64,000 bases of DNA from Cyclobacteriaceae bacterium (lineage in GTDB: Bacteria; Bacteroidota; Bacteroidia; Cytophagales; Cyclobacteriaceae): NCBI GenBank assembly GCA_019638355.1, contig JAHBTY010000003.1, positions 645,325-709,324 on the forward strand. Direction: 5' to 3'. Position 1 is the stretch's first letter; each line of letters opens with the position of its first letter. The notes below the pieces were generated by a model. That model was given only the letters and a program-made list of their open reading frames with translations. It was not told where the DNA came from and searched no databases. Shown piece after piece: positions 35,474-45,361 of the stretch. The position numbers and the translations under genes are program-made.

Positions 35474-35573
35474 GTTTTAAAAATTGGAGGTGCAAAGATA
35501 AATTCCCGTTCTGCAATTGCAAACGTAACCGTTAAAAAAGTTGCGTATGCCTGCTTTAATTCATTGGTTTTAG

Positions 35574-36617
<1,044 letters not shown>

Positions 36618-36638
36618 TTTTACATACTATTTAAAGTA

Positions 36639-36669
36639 AGGGTTGATCGTGAGGTCAACCCTTTTTTTG
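36639..36669 (+). terminator. Rho-independent terminator of gapA
   Basis: AAGGGTTGA (36639-36647) pairs with TCAACCCTT (36656-36664) across an 8-base loop, followed by further T. It is 21 bases after the gapA stop. Confidence 0.9.
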
Positions 36670-36740
36670 TGGATTGAAATTGAATCCGGCTACCTCAACG
36701 GCCTTCGGTACCAGCTTTTAAAAAAAATTAATGAAGTGTA

Positions 36741-37667
36741 TCAGACATACTCATTCGTCCATCCAAAATAATTTTCAAGTATTTGCTTCTTTTCGGAAAT
36801 AACATACTCAGCAAATGCATGAGCAACCGGTGAAAACTTTTTGCCTTTAACCCATATAAGTTGCCACTTTGATTGAATGGGTAAACCTTTTACGGGAATA
36901 AGTTGCAGCTCACCATGTATTAATTCAGAACGAATACCGATTAATGGCATAATCGAATAGCCTAACCCTGCCAATACAGCTTGTTTCACAGCTTCGTTAG
37001 AAGTAAGCTCCATCTTCCTCCTAACCGTAATATTATATTTATTGAAAAAACGTTCCATAGTCTGGCGGGTACCGGAACCTTGTTCCCTAAAAATTAAAGG
37101 CAGTTGTTCCACTATTTTTTTATCGGCTATTGTTTTCTTCACGTGCGATTTTCCATTGCCCACCAGGTACAATTGGTTAGGCATTAGTTCAATTTTTTCT
37201 ACCTGAATGGTATCGGGCAAAATTGAAACAAGCGAAAAGTCCACTTCATTCTTCTCCAGACTTTCAATTACCCTGGCTTTATTGGTTACGTCTAACACAA
37301 TTTCGATATCCGGATTTTTTTGCAGAAATCCTGAAAGTATGTAGGGGATTACATATTTGCCTGTTGATACAACTGAAACTTTCAAACGCCCCGAAAGCTT
37401 GCCGCTGTATGCGGTTGTTTTATGATCAATTTCCTGAACTTCCTGTAAAATTCGCTCGGCAGCAGCAGCGATCTCTTTCCCAAAATCAGTTATAAATAGT
37501 TTTCGCCCTACTACTTCGGTAAGTGGAATAGAAAACTGATCCTGGAAATTTTTTAGCTGAATGGATACAGCCGGTTGTGTTAAATGCAATTCTTCTGAAG
37601 CCTTGGTAATGCTTTGATGTTGAGCTACCTGGTGAAATACCTGCAGTTGGTGGAGTGTATATTTCAT
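36741..37667 (-). CDS. LysR family transcriptional regulator
   Basis: A 308-residue LysR protein: winged helix-turn-helix at the N-terminus (VAQHQSITKASEELHLTQPAVSIQL) and a substrate-binding domain (about 88-300, with VSTGKYVIPYILSGFL). The N-terminus and EVGRKLF-like stretch place it near the CbbR/CysB type, although subfamily cannot be settled by eye. It is divergent from an isocitrate dehydrogenase gene with two LysR-like boxes between them. That is the normal arrangement of a LysR regulator and its target. Confidence 0.92.
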   Translation of the reverse strand: MKYTLHQLQVFHQVAQHQSITKASEELHLTQPAVSIQLKNFQDQFSIPLTEVVGRKLFITDFGKEIAAAAERILQEVQEIDHKTTAYSGKLSGRLKVSVVSTGKYVIPYILSGFLQKNPDIEIVLDVTNKARVIESLEKNEVDFSLVSILPDTIQVEKIELMPNQLYLVGNGKSHVKKTIADKKIVEQLPLIFREQGSGTRQTMERFFNKYNITVRRKMELTSNEAVKQAVLAGLGYSIMPLIGIRSELIHGELQLIPVKGLPIQSKWQLIWVKGKKFSPVAHAFAEYVISEKKQILENYFGWTNEYV

Positions 37668-37676
37668 AAGTTATAT

Positions 37677-37691
37677 TTATGATAAGCATAA
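37677..37691. promoter_or_regulatory. LysR-type box 1
   Basis: TTATG-ATAAG-CATAA is a perfect 5-bp inverted repeat with a 5-base spacer. It fits the T-N11-A LysR consensus and begins ten bases before the LysR start codon. Confidence 0.6.
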
Positions 37692-37708
37692 TAAAAATAA
37701 ATAAAAAT

Positions 37709-37723
37709 TTATGATTTTGATAA
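37709..37723. promoter_or_regulatory. LysR-type box 2
   Basis: TTATGATTTTGATAA repeats the outer parts of box 1 exactly 32 bases further on, about three helical turns. It is 27 bases before the chosen start of the dehydrogenase and covers the rejected upstream ATG. Confidence 0.5.
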
Positions 37724-37749
37724 CTCACTTTTGCACTCAAAAAAAAATT

Positions 37750-39183
37750 ATGCAACGAATAACTATTGCAAAAGGAGATGGAATTGGTCCTGAAATTATG
37801 GATGCAACACTTCGTATTATTTTGGCAGCCGGTGCTAAAATAAAAGTAGATGAAATTGAAGTAGGCGAAAAAGTGTACCTGGCCGGGAACACGGCCGGTA
37901 TTGCTAAAGAAGCCTGGGATGTTATCAGAAAAAATAAAGTTTTTCTGAAAGCACCCATTACTACGCCTCAAGGAGGAGGCTACAAAAGTTTGAATGTAAC
38001 CACACGAAAATTTTTAGGCTTGTATGCTAACGTGCGCCCTTGTCGAAGTTATCATCCGTTTGTAAAAACCAAGCATCCTGTTATGGATGTGGTGATCATT
38101 CGGGAGAATGAAGAAGACCTTTATGCAGGCATCGAGCACCAGCAAACTGATGAAGTGGTACAATGCTTAAAGTTGATTAGCCGTCCTGGCTGCGAAAAGA
38201 TTGTTCGGTATGCATTTGAGTATGCAAAACAGTATGGACGTAAAAAGGTAACATGTTTTACAAAAGACAATATCATGAAGCAAACCGATGGTTTGTTTCA
38301 TGCTGTGTTTGATGAGATAGGTGCAGAATATCCTGAGTTGGAAAAAGAGCATTGGATAATTGATATCGGTGCCGCCAAGTTAGCCGATACACCCGAAGCT
38401 TTTGATGTGATTGTAATGCCGAATTTATATGGCGATGTTCTTTCGGATGTAGCGGCCCAGATTGCCGGATCAGTTGGACTGGCGGGTTCTGCCAACATTG
38501 GCGAAGAGTGTTCTATGTTCGAAGCAATACACGGATCGGCACCTCGCAGGGCCGGACAAAATATGGCCAATCCATCGGGTCTGTTACAAGGCGCAATTTT
38601 AATGCTTAACCACCTGGGGCAAACCGATGTGGCTGAAGTGGTTCAAAATGCTTGGTTAAAGACCATAGAAGATGGAATACACACATACGACATTTATAAA
38701 GAGGGTGTTAGTAAGCAGAAAGTGGGCACCCGTGAGTTTGCCAATGCCGTAATTGCTAATCTGAATAAGAAGCCTACTACACTGGCACCCGTTAGTTATG
38801 CTGGTGGCAAGGCACTTAAACTTCCTTCCTACAAGCGTAAACCTGCGGCAAATAAAGAATTAGTGGGTGTTGATTTATTTGTTCACTGGCCGGGTACAGA
38901 TGCTAATGAATTGGCAAAATACATGTCCGATTTGAGTGGCAATGATGTAACTCTTACTATGATTACTAATCGTGGTATAAAAGTTTGGCCCGATGGATTC
39001 AAAGAAACTTTTTGTACCGACCACTGGCGCTGCCGGTTTAAACCAACCTCAGGCATGCTTCAAAAAAATCAAATTGTTCAATTGCTAACAAAAGCGATAG
39101 AAAAAAATATCGATACCATTAAAACTGAAAATTTATACGCTTTTGATGGTAAGCCTGCCTATTCACTTGGGCAAGGTCAATAG
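37750..39183 (+). CDS. icd: NADP-dependent isocitrate dehydrogenase (Thermus-type, with C-terminal extension)
   Basis: I choose the ATG at 37750 (477 codons, MQRITIAKGDGIGPEIM). The earlier ATG at 37711 falls in a probable operator. The isocitrate/isopropylmalate dehydrogenase core covers about 1-335: GLYANVRPCRSY, IIRENEEDLYAGIEH, MPNLYGDVLSDVAAQIAGS, and AIHGSAPRRAGQNMANPSG. A further ~140-residue domain follows (VDLFVHWPGTDANELA), as in the long Thermus/Bacteroidota enzymes. It makes 2-oxoglutarate and CO2. It is divergent from the LysR gene, and heads a probable three-gene run ending in the bicarbonate permease. Confidence 0.92.
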   Translation: MQRITIAKGDGIGPEIMDATLRIILAAGAKIKVDEIEVGEKVYLAGNTAGIAKEAWDVIRKNKVFLKAPITTPQGGGYKSLNVTTRKFLGLYANVRPCRSYHPFVKTKHPVMDVVIIRENEEDLYAGIEHQQTDEVVQCLKLISRPGCEKIVRYAFEYAKQYGRKKVTCFTKDNIMKQTDGLFHAVFDEIGAEYPELEKEHWIIDIGAAKLADTPEAFDVIVMPNLYGDVLSDVAAQIAGSVGLAGSANIGEECSMFEAIHGSAPRRAGQNMANPSGLLQGAILMLNHLGQTDVAEVVQNAWLKTIEDGIHTYDIYKEGVSKQKVGTREFANAVIANLNKKPTTLAPVSYAGGKALKLPSYKRKPAANKELVGVDLFVHWPGTDANELAKYMSDLSGNDVTLTMITNRGIKVWPDGFKETFCTDHWRCRFKPTSGMLQKNQIVQLLTKAIEKNIDTIKTENLYAFDGKPAYSLGQGQ

Positions 39184-39210
39184 ATTTTAATTAACCAACT
39201 ATAATTCAAA

Positions 39211-39489
39211 ATGAAGAAGCCGCATACATTTAAACTTATCAATGGCACGTTTACCGCAAACGATGTTCGCAAGATTCTGATGGAGATGATTCAAAGTAAA
39301 ATTAACTTTCACATGCGCGAGATACACAGTATGGAAGAACGAGGAGGCGGCACCACTTCTCGTTCAGAAAAGCGGATTGTGCAATTAAAAAAGACAGCCG
39401 AAACTTTAAAGAAAGTACTGGCCAAAGCCGAGGAAAAGGAAATAAATCTTAAAATATCAGCTACGGTGCAAATTGAATTTTTGAATTAG
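39211..39489 (+). CDS. Small hypothetical protein
   Basis: 92 residues, basic and mostly helical, with a central EERGGGTTSRSEKR turn and a beta strand at the end (ISATVQIEFLN). No signal peptide and no PII-like motifs, so it is not the SbtB partner usual for SbtA permeases. It follows icd by 27 bases and precedes the permease by 85. Function unknown. Confidence 0.7.
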   Translation: MKKPHTFKLINGTFTANDVRKILMEMIQSKINFHMREIHSMEERGGGTTSRSEKRIVQLKKTAETLKKVLAKAEEKEINLKISATVQIEFLN

Positions 39490-39574
39490 TGTTAAAATTT
39501 ATCGGGTCTTCTTTTTCAGCAACTTCTGATTTGGAAGGCCCACTTTTTTGTTCGCGAATCTTTAGCACTAACGT

Positions 39575-40528
39575 ATGAATATAGAATTAATACTGGATAA
39601 CCTTACTAACCCGGCTTTACTTTTTTTTGCATTAGGCATTTTAGCTGTACGGCTAAAAAGCGATTTGGAGATACCGCCCAATTCATCAAAATTTATTTCG
39701 CTGTACCTTTTATTTTCGATCGGATTTAAAGGAGGTCAGGAATTGGCGCACAGCCAGTTTTCGTGGACAATTATCTGGTCAGTTTTATTTGGTGTAGGTG
39801 TTGCCTGCATAATTCCCCTCTACAGCTTTTATATTCTAAAGCGTAAACTTTCTGTTGCCGATGCAGGGGCTATTGCCGCTGCCTATGGGTCGGTAAGTGC
39901 AGTTACGTTTGTTACCGCTGTATCATTTCTTGAAATCCAGCAAGTAACTTTTGGCGGGCACATGGTAGCCGTAATGGCGTTAATGGAGGCACCCGCAATT
40001 ATCATTGGTGTAATTTTGATCCGATTTTATTCTGGTAATCAATCGGAAGTACGCCTTCGCACCGTTATTAAACATTCGTTTACCAATGGTAGCGTATTGA
40101 TGATTGTAGGGAGCCTGGTAATTGGTTGGTTAGCCAGCGATCAACAAGCCCAAGGTATAAAACCATTTACAACCGATATTTTCAAAGGTTTTCTTGCCAT
40201 ATTTTTGTTGGACATGGGTGTTGTGAGTGGCCGAAAACTGGAAGACTTTTTTAAATCTGGTAAGTTTATTACTGCATTCGCATTGATTGTTCCGTTGTTG
40301 AACGGTGTTGTAGTAGCGTGGCTTAGTGGCTTAATAACACACGATGTAGGTAACCGGTTTATCTTTGCTGTACTGGCTGCCAGTGCATCTTACATTGCGG
40401 TGCCCGCAGCTATGAAAATTGCGGCACCCCAGGCAAACCCAGGAATTTTTTTACCCATGACATTGGTGGTAACCTTTCCATTTAATATTACATTGGGAAT
40501 GCCCATCTACTTTTCAATCATTAATTGA
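39575..40528 (+). CDS. SbtA-like sodium-dependent bicarbonate permease
   Basis: A 317-residue protein with about ten hydrophobic helices. The start (NLTNPALLFFALGILAVRLKSDLEIP) and the internal FKGGQELA and AAAYGSVSAVTFVTA match the SbtA/DUF897 family, known from cyanobacteria as Na+/HCO3- symporters. It probably brings bicarbonate into the cell for carboxylases. It is the last gene of the run starting at icd and is convergent with DUF2238. Confidence 0.88.
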   Translation: MNIELILDNLTNPALLFFALGILAVRLKSDLEIPPNSSKFISLYLLFSIGFKGGQELAHSQFSWTIIWSVLFGVGVACIIPLYSFYILKRKLSVADAGAIAAAYGSVSAVTFVTAVSFLEIQQVTFGGHMVAVMALMEAPAIIIGVILIRFYSGNQSEVRLRTVIKHSFTNGSVLMIVGSLVIGWLASDQQAQGIKPFTTDIFKGFLAIFLLDMGVVSGRKLEDFFKSGKFITAFALIVPLLNGVVVAWLSGLITHDVGNRFIFAVLAASASYIAVPAAMKIAAPQANPGIFLPMTLVVTFPFNITLGMPIYFSIIN

Positions 40529-40534
40529 AAAGAT

Positions 40535-41176
40535 TTACCGGATATCAAACAACTTCTTAATGGATGAAACAATACTGGTTGCCAACACAGATCCCAATGT
40601 AGCAAGAAATATATCTTTTTGTGCATCCCAAATGTCGCCTTGCGTACCCAGGTAGGCATCGCCTTGAGCTGGAAAAAACACATCGGCCACAGCCCATTCT
40701 ATTAGCTCATAAAAGCCGCTGATGGAAAGTGTAATTTCAATCGGTAAAACCCAGGCTACCCACACCGGAAATCGCAGCCAACTTAAAAACATTTCGCGCA
40801 TGGGGTAGGCCAGTAAGAATCCAAAACTAAAATGCACAATACGGTCATAATGATTGCGCTGCAAATCAAAGGTTTCCATTAACCAATAGCCAAACGGATT
40901 TTCAGCATATGTGTACTTCGATCCATACACATGCAGGCATAAGTACACGCAAATAAGCAGGTAGCTTAAATCACTGAATTGATATTTTTTGAAAGTGAAA
41001 AGCAGGAAGCCCAGAAAAATAAATACCAATGCATTTTCTAAAATCCAGTTACTGATGTCGGTAGTGCCAACCAGGGTTGAGCCCCAAACAACTGCAAATA
41101 CTAAAGCAAATAACTGCAACCAACGGTTAAGCTTAAATGGATTTTTGGTTGGCGAAATTGCAAGGGTAAAAGGCAT
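40535..41176 (-). CDS. DUF2238 (YjdF-like) integral membrane protein
   Basis: A 213-residue membrane protein with about six helices and the conserved polar segment YDRIVHFSFGFLLAYPMRE plus GFYELIEWAVA and DAQKDIFLATLGS, which define DUF2238/YjdF. Function unknown. Its ATG lies four bases from the arm of a large inverted repeat (41180-41228), which could hide the ribosome-binding region. Confidence 0.88.
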   Translation of the reverse strand: MPFTLAISPTKNPFKLNRWLQLFALVFAVVWGSTLVGTTDISNWILENALVFIFLGFLLFTFKKYQFSDLSYLLICVYLCLHVYGSKYTYAENPFGYWLMETFDLQRNHYDRIVHFSFGFLLAYPMREMFLSWLRFPVWVAWVLPIEITLSISGFYELIEWAVADVFFPAQGDAYLGTQGDIWDAQKDIFLATLGSVLATSIVSSIKKLFDIR

Positions 41177-41179
41177 AAC

Positions 41180-41228
41180 TTCAATTTAGGATTTTGATAC
41201 TAATAAAAGTCCAAAATCCTAAATTGAA
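41180..41228. repeat. 17-bp perfect inverted repeat between the RND gene and DUF2238
   Basis: TTCAATTTAGGATTTTG (41180-41196) and its exact reverse complement (41212-41228) flank a 15-base loop. On the minus strand no T run follows, so it is not a standard terminator. It could be an mRNA structure over the start of the DUF2238 gene or a remnant of a small mobile repeat. Confidence 0.85.
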
Positions 41229-41248
41229 ATCAAAACCCGGCAACCTTA

Positions 41249-44200
41249 CTATTTTTCAATACGGGGTGGAATAAGTTTGTAAACCACGGGTGTAACCACG
41301 CGCGAGAGTAGGGTAGAGCTGATCAATCCACCAATTAAAACAATTGCCAGCGGAGAAATTAATGGGTTGGATGAAAGTGCAATTGGTAATAGCCCACCAA
41401 TGGCCGTCATAGAAGTAAGTATGATGGGTAAGAAACGAACTTCCCCAGCTTCGCGAATGGCATCTTCCAATGATTTACCCTGCTGGCGCAATTGATTGGT
41501 GAAATCCACCAACAGGATTGTATTCTTTACTTCTATTCCCGCAAGGGCGATTAACCCGATAATCGCCACGAAGGAAAGAGAATTGCCGGTAAATAGTAAT
41601 GCCAACACAGCACCCACAATACCCAATGGAATAACGGAAAGTACTATAAGCGTGCTTTTAAAAGTTCTGAATTCCAGAATCAACACGGCAATAAATAAAA
41701 AGATGGTTACAATAATTACACTTTCAAATCCACCAAATGACTCCTGCCGACTCTCCACTTCACCACCCATTCCATAACTATAACCAGGTGGAAATTCAAA
41801 TGCATCCATTTGTTTAATAACCTCATTCACTACGTCTCCCACTAAGAAATTTTTATCAACAAACGCAGTAAGTGATACCATGCGCAACTTATCAAAATGA
41901 TTGATGTTTAAGGGTGATGACTCAAATTGCAGATTAGCCAACTGTGCTAAAGGGATAGCCCGCCCTTGATTATTATTAACATAAATATTTTGAAGTGCTT
42001 CCAGGGTAGGTGTTCCGGTTTTTCCTTTGGTAACCAGTATTTCAATATCATCTCCGGTTTCATCAGAATATTTGCCCAGGGTAAGTCCAGCCACTGCCAG
42101 GCGAACGGTACGATCTATCGCTACCGTAGAAACGCCCAGCATCTGTGCTTTCTCTTTGTTGATGTTAACTTTAATATCCGACTTCAAATGCATTACGGGG
42201 TTAGTAATGTAGATTGTACCTTGTGTTTTTTCCAGCAATGATTCAACTCGTGTTGCCAATGAACGCAACGTATCAAGATTTTCACCGAATAAACGAACCT
42301 CAACCGGTGCATTAATGGGAGGGCCTTGTTCGAAATCTTTTACTTCAACTTTTGCACCGGGATAGGGAGTCCAGCCTTTTCGTAATGTTTCAATCAGCTT
42401 TAACTTTGCTTCCGCAGAAGTATTGTCATTTAACTGAACAAAAATTTGTGTGTAGTCGGTGCGTTCATTTTCAGGAATAACATTGTAGTAAATGCGCGGA
42501 TTGCCTTTGCCAACATTGGTAGCATAATACTTCACTATTTCATGTTGAGATAACTCCTGCTCTACTTTTTTGGTGATGCTATCGGTAAATGCAAGGTTGG
42601 ATTGCAAAGGTGTTGTAATCTCCACAAGAAACTGTGGCTTTTCGCTGGCAGGAAATAAACTAAAGCCGATTACAGGAAATAATTGTAAGGATCCAACAAA
42701 TATCAATACGGCCACGCCTACCGTCCACCACGGTTTAGCCAGCGCTTTATCCAATAGTTTTGAGTAGCTACCATGAATTATTTTTTTAAGAGCGCGCATA
42801 AATAAGTTGCCATCCGGATGCCCGTGATTTTCTTTTAGCAACCTGCTCGATAAAAACGGGATGATGGTAAGGGAAACAAGCATGGAGGCCAATACTGATG
42901 TAATTACACCCATTGGAAGACTGCGAATAAATTCTCCGGCTCCTTCTGGTAAAAAAACCAACGGCAGAAAGGCAATTATCAGTGTAGCTGTGCACCCTAC
43001 TACTGCCAAGCCAATTTGCTGTGTAGCCTTTAAGGTTGCTTCCAGGCGACTGTGCCCTTCGCGCATCCAGCGCTCAATGTTTTCAACAACCACAATGCTA
43101 TCATCAACCAACAGTCCCAGTGCAACCACCAACCCTACAATACTTAATTGATTCAGGTTGTAGCCAAGTGCATTCATCAACACAATACCAATAGCAAGTG
43201 ATAACGGAATGGAGATCATGACTATAATAGCTGCCCGCTGCCCCAATGGTAATAGTGTAATTGCTACCAATAGTATGGCTAACATAAAATCAAAACCTAA
43301 TCCATTCAATCGCTTGTTTACATTATCGGCCTGATCGAAATGATGTACCAGATCGATATTAGCCGGCAGCTTTGATTTAAAATCGGCAATGGTTTGTTTA
43401 TAATTTTTTTGAACCTTGGTAATATTCTCGCCTTTTTTTTGTGCAGCCGTTACAAACACACTGCGGTATCCGTTTAAGCGCGTAATGTGCGTTTCATCTT
43501 CAAACGACAGATATACATCGGCAACATCACTCAATAAAATGTTTTTATTATTGACTGAGTAAACGATCGTTTTTGCGATCTCTTCGTGGTTGGTATAGTT
43601 GCCACTGGTTTTAACATTGAATGATTTTGTGCCTGCGTTTACATGGCCACCGGGTATGTTGGCAACTTCGCTTTGCAATGCACCCAGCACTGCCTCGGTG
43701 GGAATTCGCATTTGGGCAAGTTTTTCCAACTTCAAATCAATCCGTACAATTTTATCGGGCAACCCATGAATTTTTACTTTTTTAAGGGCTTTAATTTTTT
43801 CCAACTCATCCTGCAGAGCTTCGGCAAATTTTTTCAGGCTTTCGCGCGTAGCATTTTCTGATACTAATGCAACCTGGATTACATTAACATCCGATGGTGT
43901 AACTTTCCGCACTTCAATGCTGGCAATATTTTGTGGTAACTCTCCGCGCAAAGCATTTATTTCACGCACCAGTTCTGAATATTTTTCATCCACATCGCTT
44001 TCGTATTTGTATTCTACAAACAATACGGCAACGCCATCGCTAATGGAAGTTTTGATTCGCTTCAGATCTTCCAATTCGGAAATAACGCGTTCCAGGGGTT
44101 CAACCACCAATTCTTCCATGTCTTTTGGACTGGTGCCGGGGTAAACCACTACAATTGGAAATTGAGGTGCATTCAGTTCCGGATCTTCCGAGCGTGGCAT

Positions 44201-44293
44201 GTTTAAGATAGTAGTTACACCCAAGGCAACAATCATCAGGAAGATTACCAGTGTAAACTGGTAGTTCTTTACTGCGTAATCTGAAATTTTCAT
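41249..44293 (-). CDS. RND family efflux transporter permease
   Basis: A 1014-residue inner-membrane RND pump with twelve expected helices, two large periplasmic loops and the usual N-terminal SDYAVKNYQFTLVIFLMIVA. The proton-relay region GLVVALGLLVDDSIVVVENIE (split here, helix 4) has the conserved Asp pair. It forms a tripartite pump with the adaptor and TolC proteins encoded just upstream. The substrate is not predictable from the sequence. Drug/hydrophobe rather than heavy-metal type is likely, because the metal-specific residues are not apparent. Confidence 0.95.
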   Translation of the reverse strand: MKISDYAVKNYQFTLVIFLMIVALGVTTILNMPRSEDPELNAPQFPIVVVYPGTSPKDMEELVVEPLERVISELEDLKRIKTSISDGVAVLFVEYKYESDVDEKYSELVREINALRGELPQNIASIEVRKVTPSDVNVIQVALVSENATRESLKKFAEALQDELEKIKALKKVKIHGLPDKIVRIDLKLEKLAQMRIPTEAVLGALQSEVANIPGGHVNAGTKSFNVKTSGNYTNHEEIAKTIVYSVNNKNILLSDVADVYLSFEDETHITRLNGYRSVFVTAAQKKGENITKVQKNYKQTIADFKSKLPANIDLVHHFDQADNVNKRLNGLGFDFMLAILLVAITLLPLGQRAAIIVMISIPLSLAIGIVLMNALGYNLNQLSIVGLVVALGLLVDDSIVVVENIERWMREGHSRLEATLKATQQIGLAVVGCTATLIIAFLPLVFLPEGAGEFIRSLPMGVITSVLASMLVSLTIIPFLSSRLLKENHGHPDGNLFMRALKKIIHGSYSKLLDKALAKPWWTVGVAVLIFVGSLQLFPVIGFSLFPASEKPQFLVEITTPLQSNLAFTDSITKKVEQELSQHEIVKYYATNVGKGNPRIYYNVIPENERTDYTQIFVQLNDNTSAEAKLKLIETLRKGWTPYPGAKVEVKDFEQGPPINAPVEVRLFGENLDTLRSLATRVESLLEKTQGTIYITNPVMHLKSDIKVNINKEKAQMLGVSTVAIDRTVRLAVAGLTLGKYSDETGDDIEILVTKGKTGTPTLEALQNIYVNNNQGRAIPLAQLANLQFESSPLNINHFDKLRMVSLTAFVDKNFLVGDVVNEVIKQMDAFEFPPGYSYGMGGEVESRQESFGGFESVIIVTIFLFIAVLILEFRTFKSTLIVLSVIPLGIVGAVLALLFTGNSLSFVAIIGLIALAGIEVKNTILLVDFTNQLRQQGKSLEDAIREAGEVRFLPIILTSMTAIGGLLPIALSSNPLISPLAIVLIGGLISSTLLSRVVTPVVYKLIPPRIEK

Positions 44294-44310
44294 AGATGCT
44301 GATTTGTGTT

Positions 44311-45342
44311 TTAGTTACCGGCAACCAATAAAGCTGTTCCTTCTTTTAGATAAGCGCTACCACTTACAATCAATTGATCGCCATCTTGCAGGCCGGCAGT
44401 TATTAACACATAATCCTGTTTTATTTCGCCAACTGATACGGCTGCCTTGCGGGCAATATTATTCTGATTGATAAAAACATACCCGTGTTGCGCATTGCCA
44501 TCCAACAATGCCTGGTATGGAATTTTCCATACTTTTTGTTTTTGAGTAGTGTGTATGATTGCCTTTCCGAAGATTCCTGCAGCCAGGTCAGCATTCTCGT
44601 TTAACGTGATTTCTACATTCAACGTACCTACCAATGCATCCACTGTTGCAGATTTTTTAGTGACGGTGCCAGTCCATGTTTTATCGGGTATAACATCGGT
44701 GGTAATGGTAGCTACATCGCCAGCTTGAATTAAGGCCCATTCGCGATCGCTGATGGCACATCTCAAAACCCATTTGCGCGAACCAGAGCCATTTGTTTGT
44801 AATACCGAGGTGCCAGGCGAGATTACTTGTCCTTCATTGGCAAGTTTGCGCATTACCATGCCGTTGCTTAAAGCCCGTATTTCGGAATACATTTTATTGA
44901 AGCGGGCACTTTCCAATTGCCGCGTAGCAACCTCGAGCCCGGTACGCGCATTTTGAAATTGCTCTAATGTAGCAACACTATCTTTGTAAAGATTTTGCGT
45001 GCGGGTGAAATCGCGGGTAGCTTTTTCATGTGCCAGTTGTGCCTGGGCTACCTGGGCTTCAATTTCAGTTAAGTTTAACCTGGCTAAAAGTTGACCACTC
45101 TTAATACGATCGCCTTCTTTCACGTAAATTTTTTCAATTACGCCTCCGGTTTTAAAAGCCAGTAGCGTTTCATCGTCTGTGGTAAACACACCCGATGTCT
45201 CAATATCGGGTTGCAACAATTCTGCCTTTACAGTAAGGGTGCTTATCGGTACTTCGTTTTTAATGGTAACAGAGGTTTTATCATCGGCAGTACATGCTTG
45301 TAGCAACAGGCCGGGAACGAGTAGGGTTAAGATTGATTTCAT
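44311..45342 (-). CDS. RND efflux periplasmic adaptor (membrane fusion) lipoprotein
   Basis: A 343-residue adaptor with lipobox LLLQAC, barrel-sandwich/lipoyl halves (GGVIEKIYVKEGDRIKSGQLLARL), an alpha hairpin (about 95-140), a beta barrel and a C-terminal membrane-proximal domain. It bridges the RND permease and the TolC channel in the periplasm. It is 17 bases upstream of the permease gene and 19 downstream of the TolC gene. Confidence 0.95.
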   Translation of the reverse strand: MKSILTLLVPGLLLQACTADDKTSVTIKNEVPISTLTVKAELLQPDIETSGVFTTDDETLLAFKTGGVIEKIYVKEGDRIKSGQLLARLNLTEIEAQVAQAQLAHEKATRDFTRTQNLYKDSVATLEQFQNARTGLEVATRQLESARFNKMYSEIRALSNGMVMRKLANEGQVISPGTSVLQTNGSGSRKWVLRCAISDREWALIQAGDVATITTDVIPDKTWTGTVTKKSATVDALVGTLNVEITLNENADLAAGIFGKAIIHTTQKQKVWKIPYQALLDGNAQHGYVFINQNNIARKAAVSVGEIKQDYVLITAGLQDGDQLIVSGSAYLKEGTALLVAGN

Positions 45343-45361
45343 GTTAAGTAAGGTTCTGTGA

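Noticed and set aside
37711-37749. Upstream ATG for isocitrate dehydrogenase
   Set aside because: It falls inside a probable LysR box, and the family's conserved N-terminus starts at 37750.
37486-37971. 161-codon minus-strand frame across LysR and icd
   Set aside because: It overlaps two clear genes on both strands, and its product is low-complexity (Phe/Tyr/Ser-rich).
39211-39489. SbtB-type PII protein before the permease
   Set aside because: The T-loop and nucleotide-binding motifs of PII proteins are not present.
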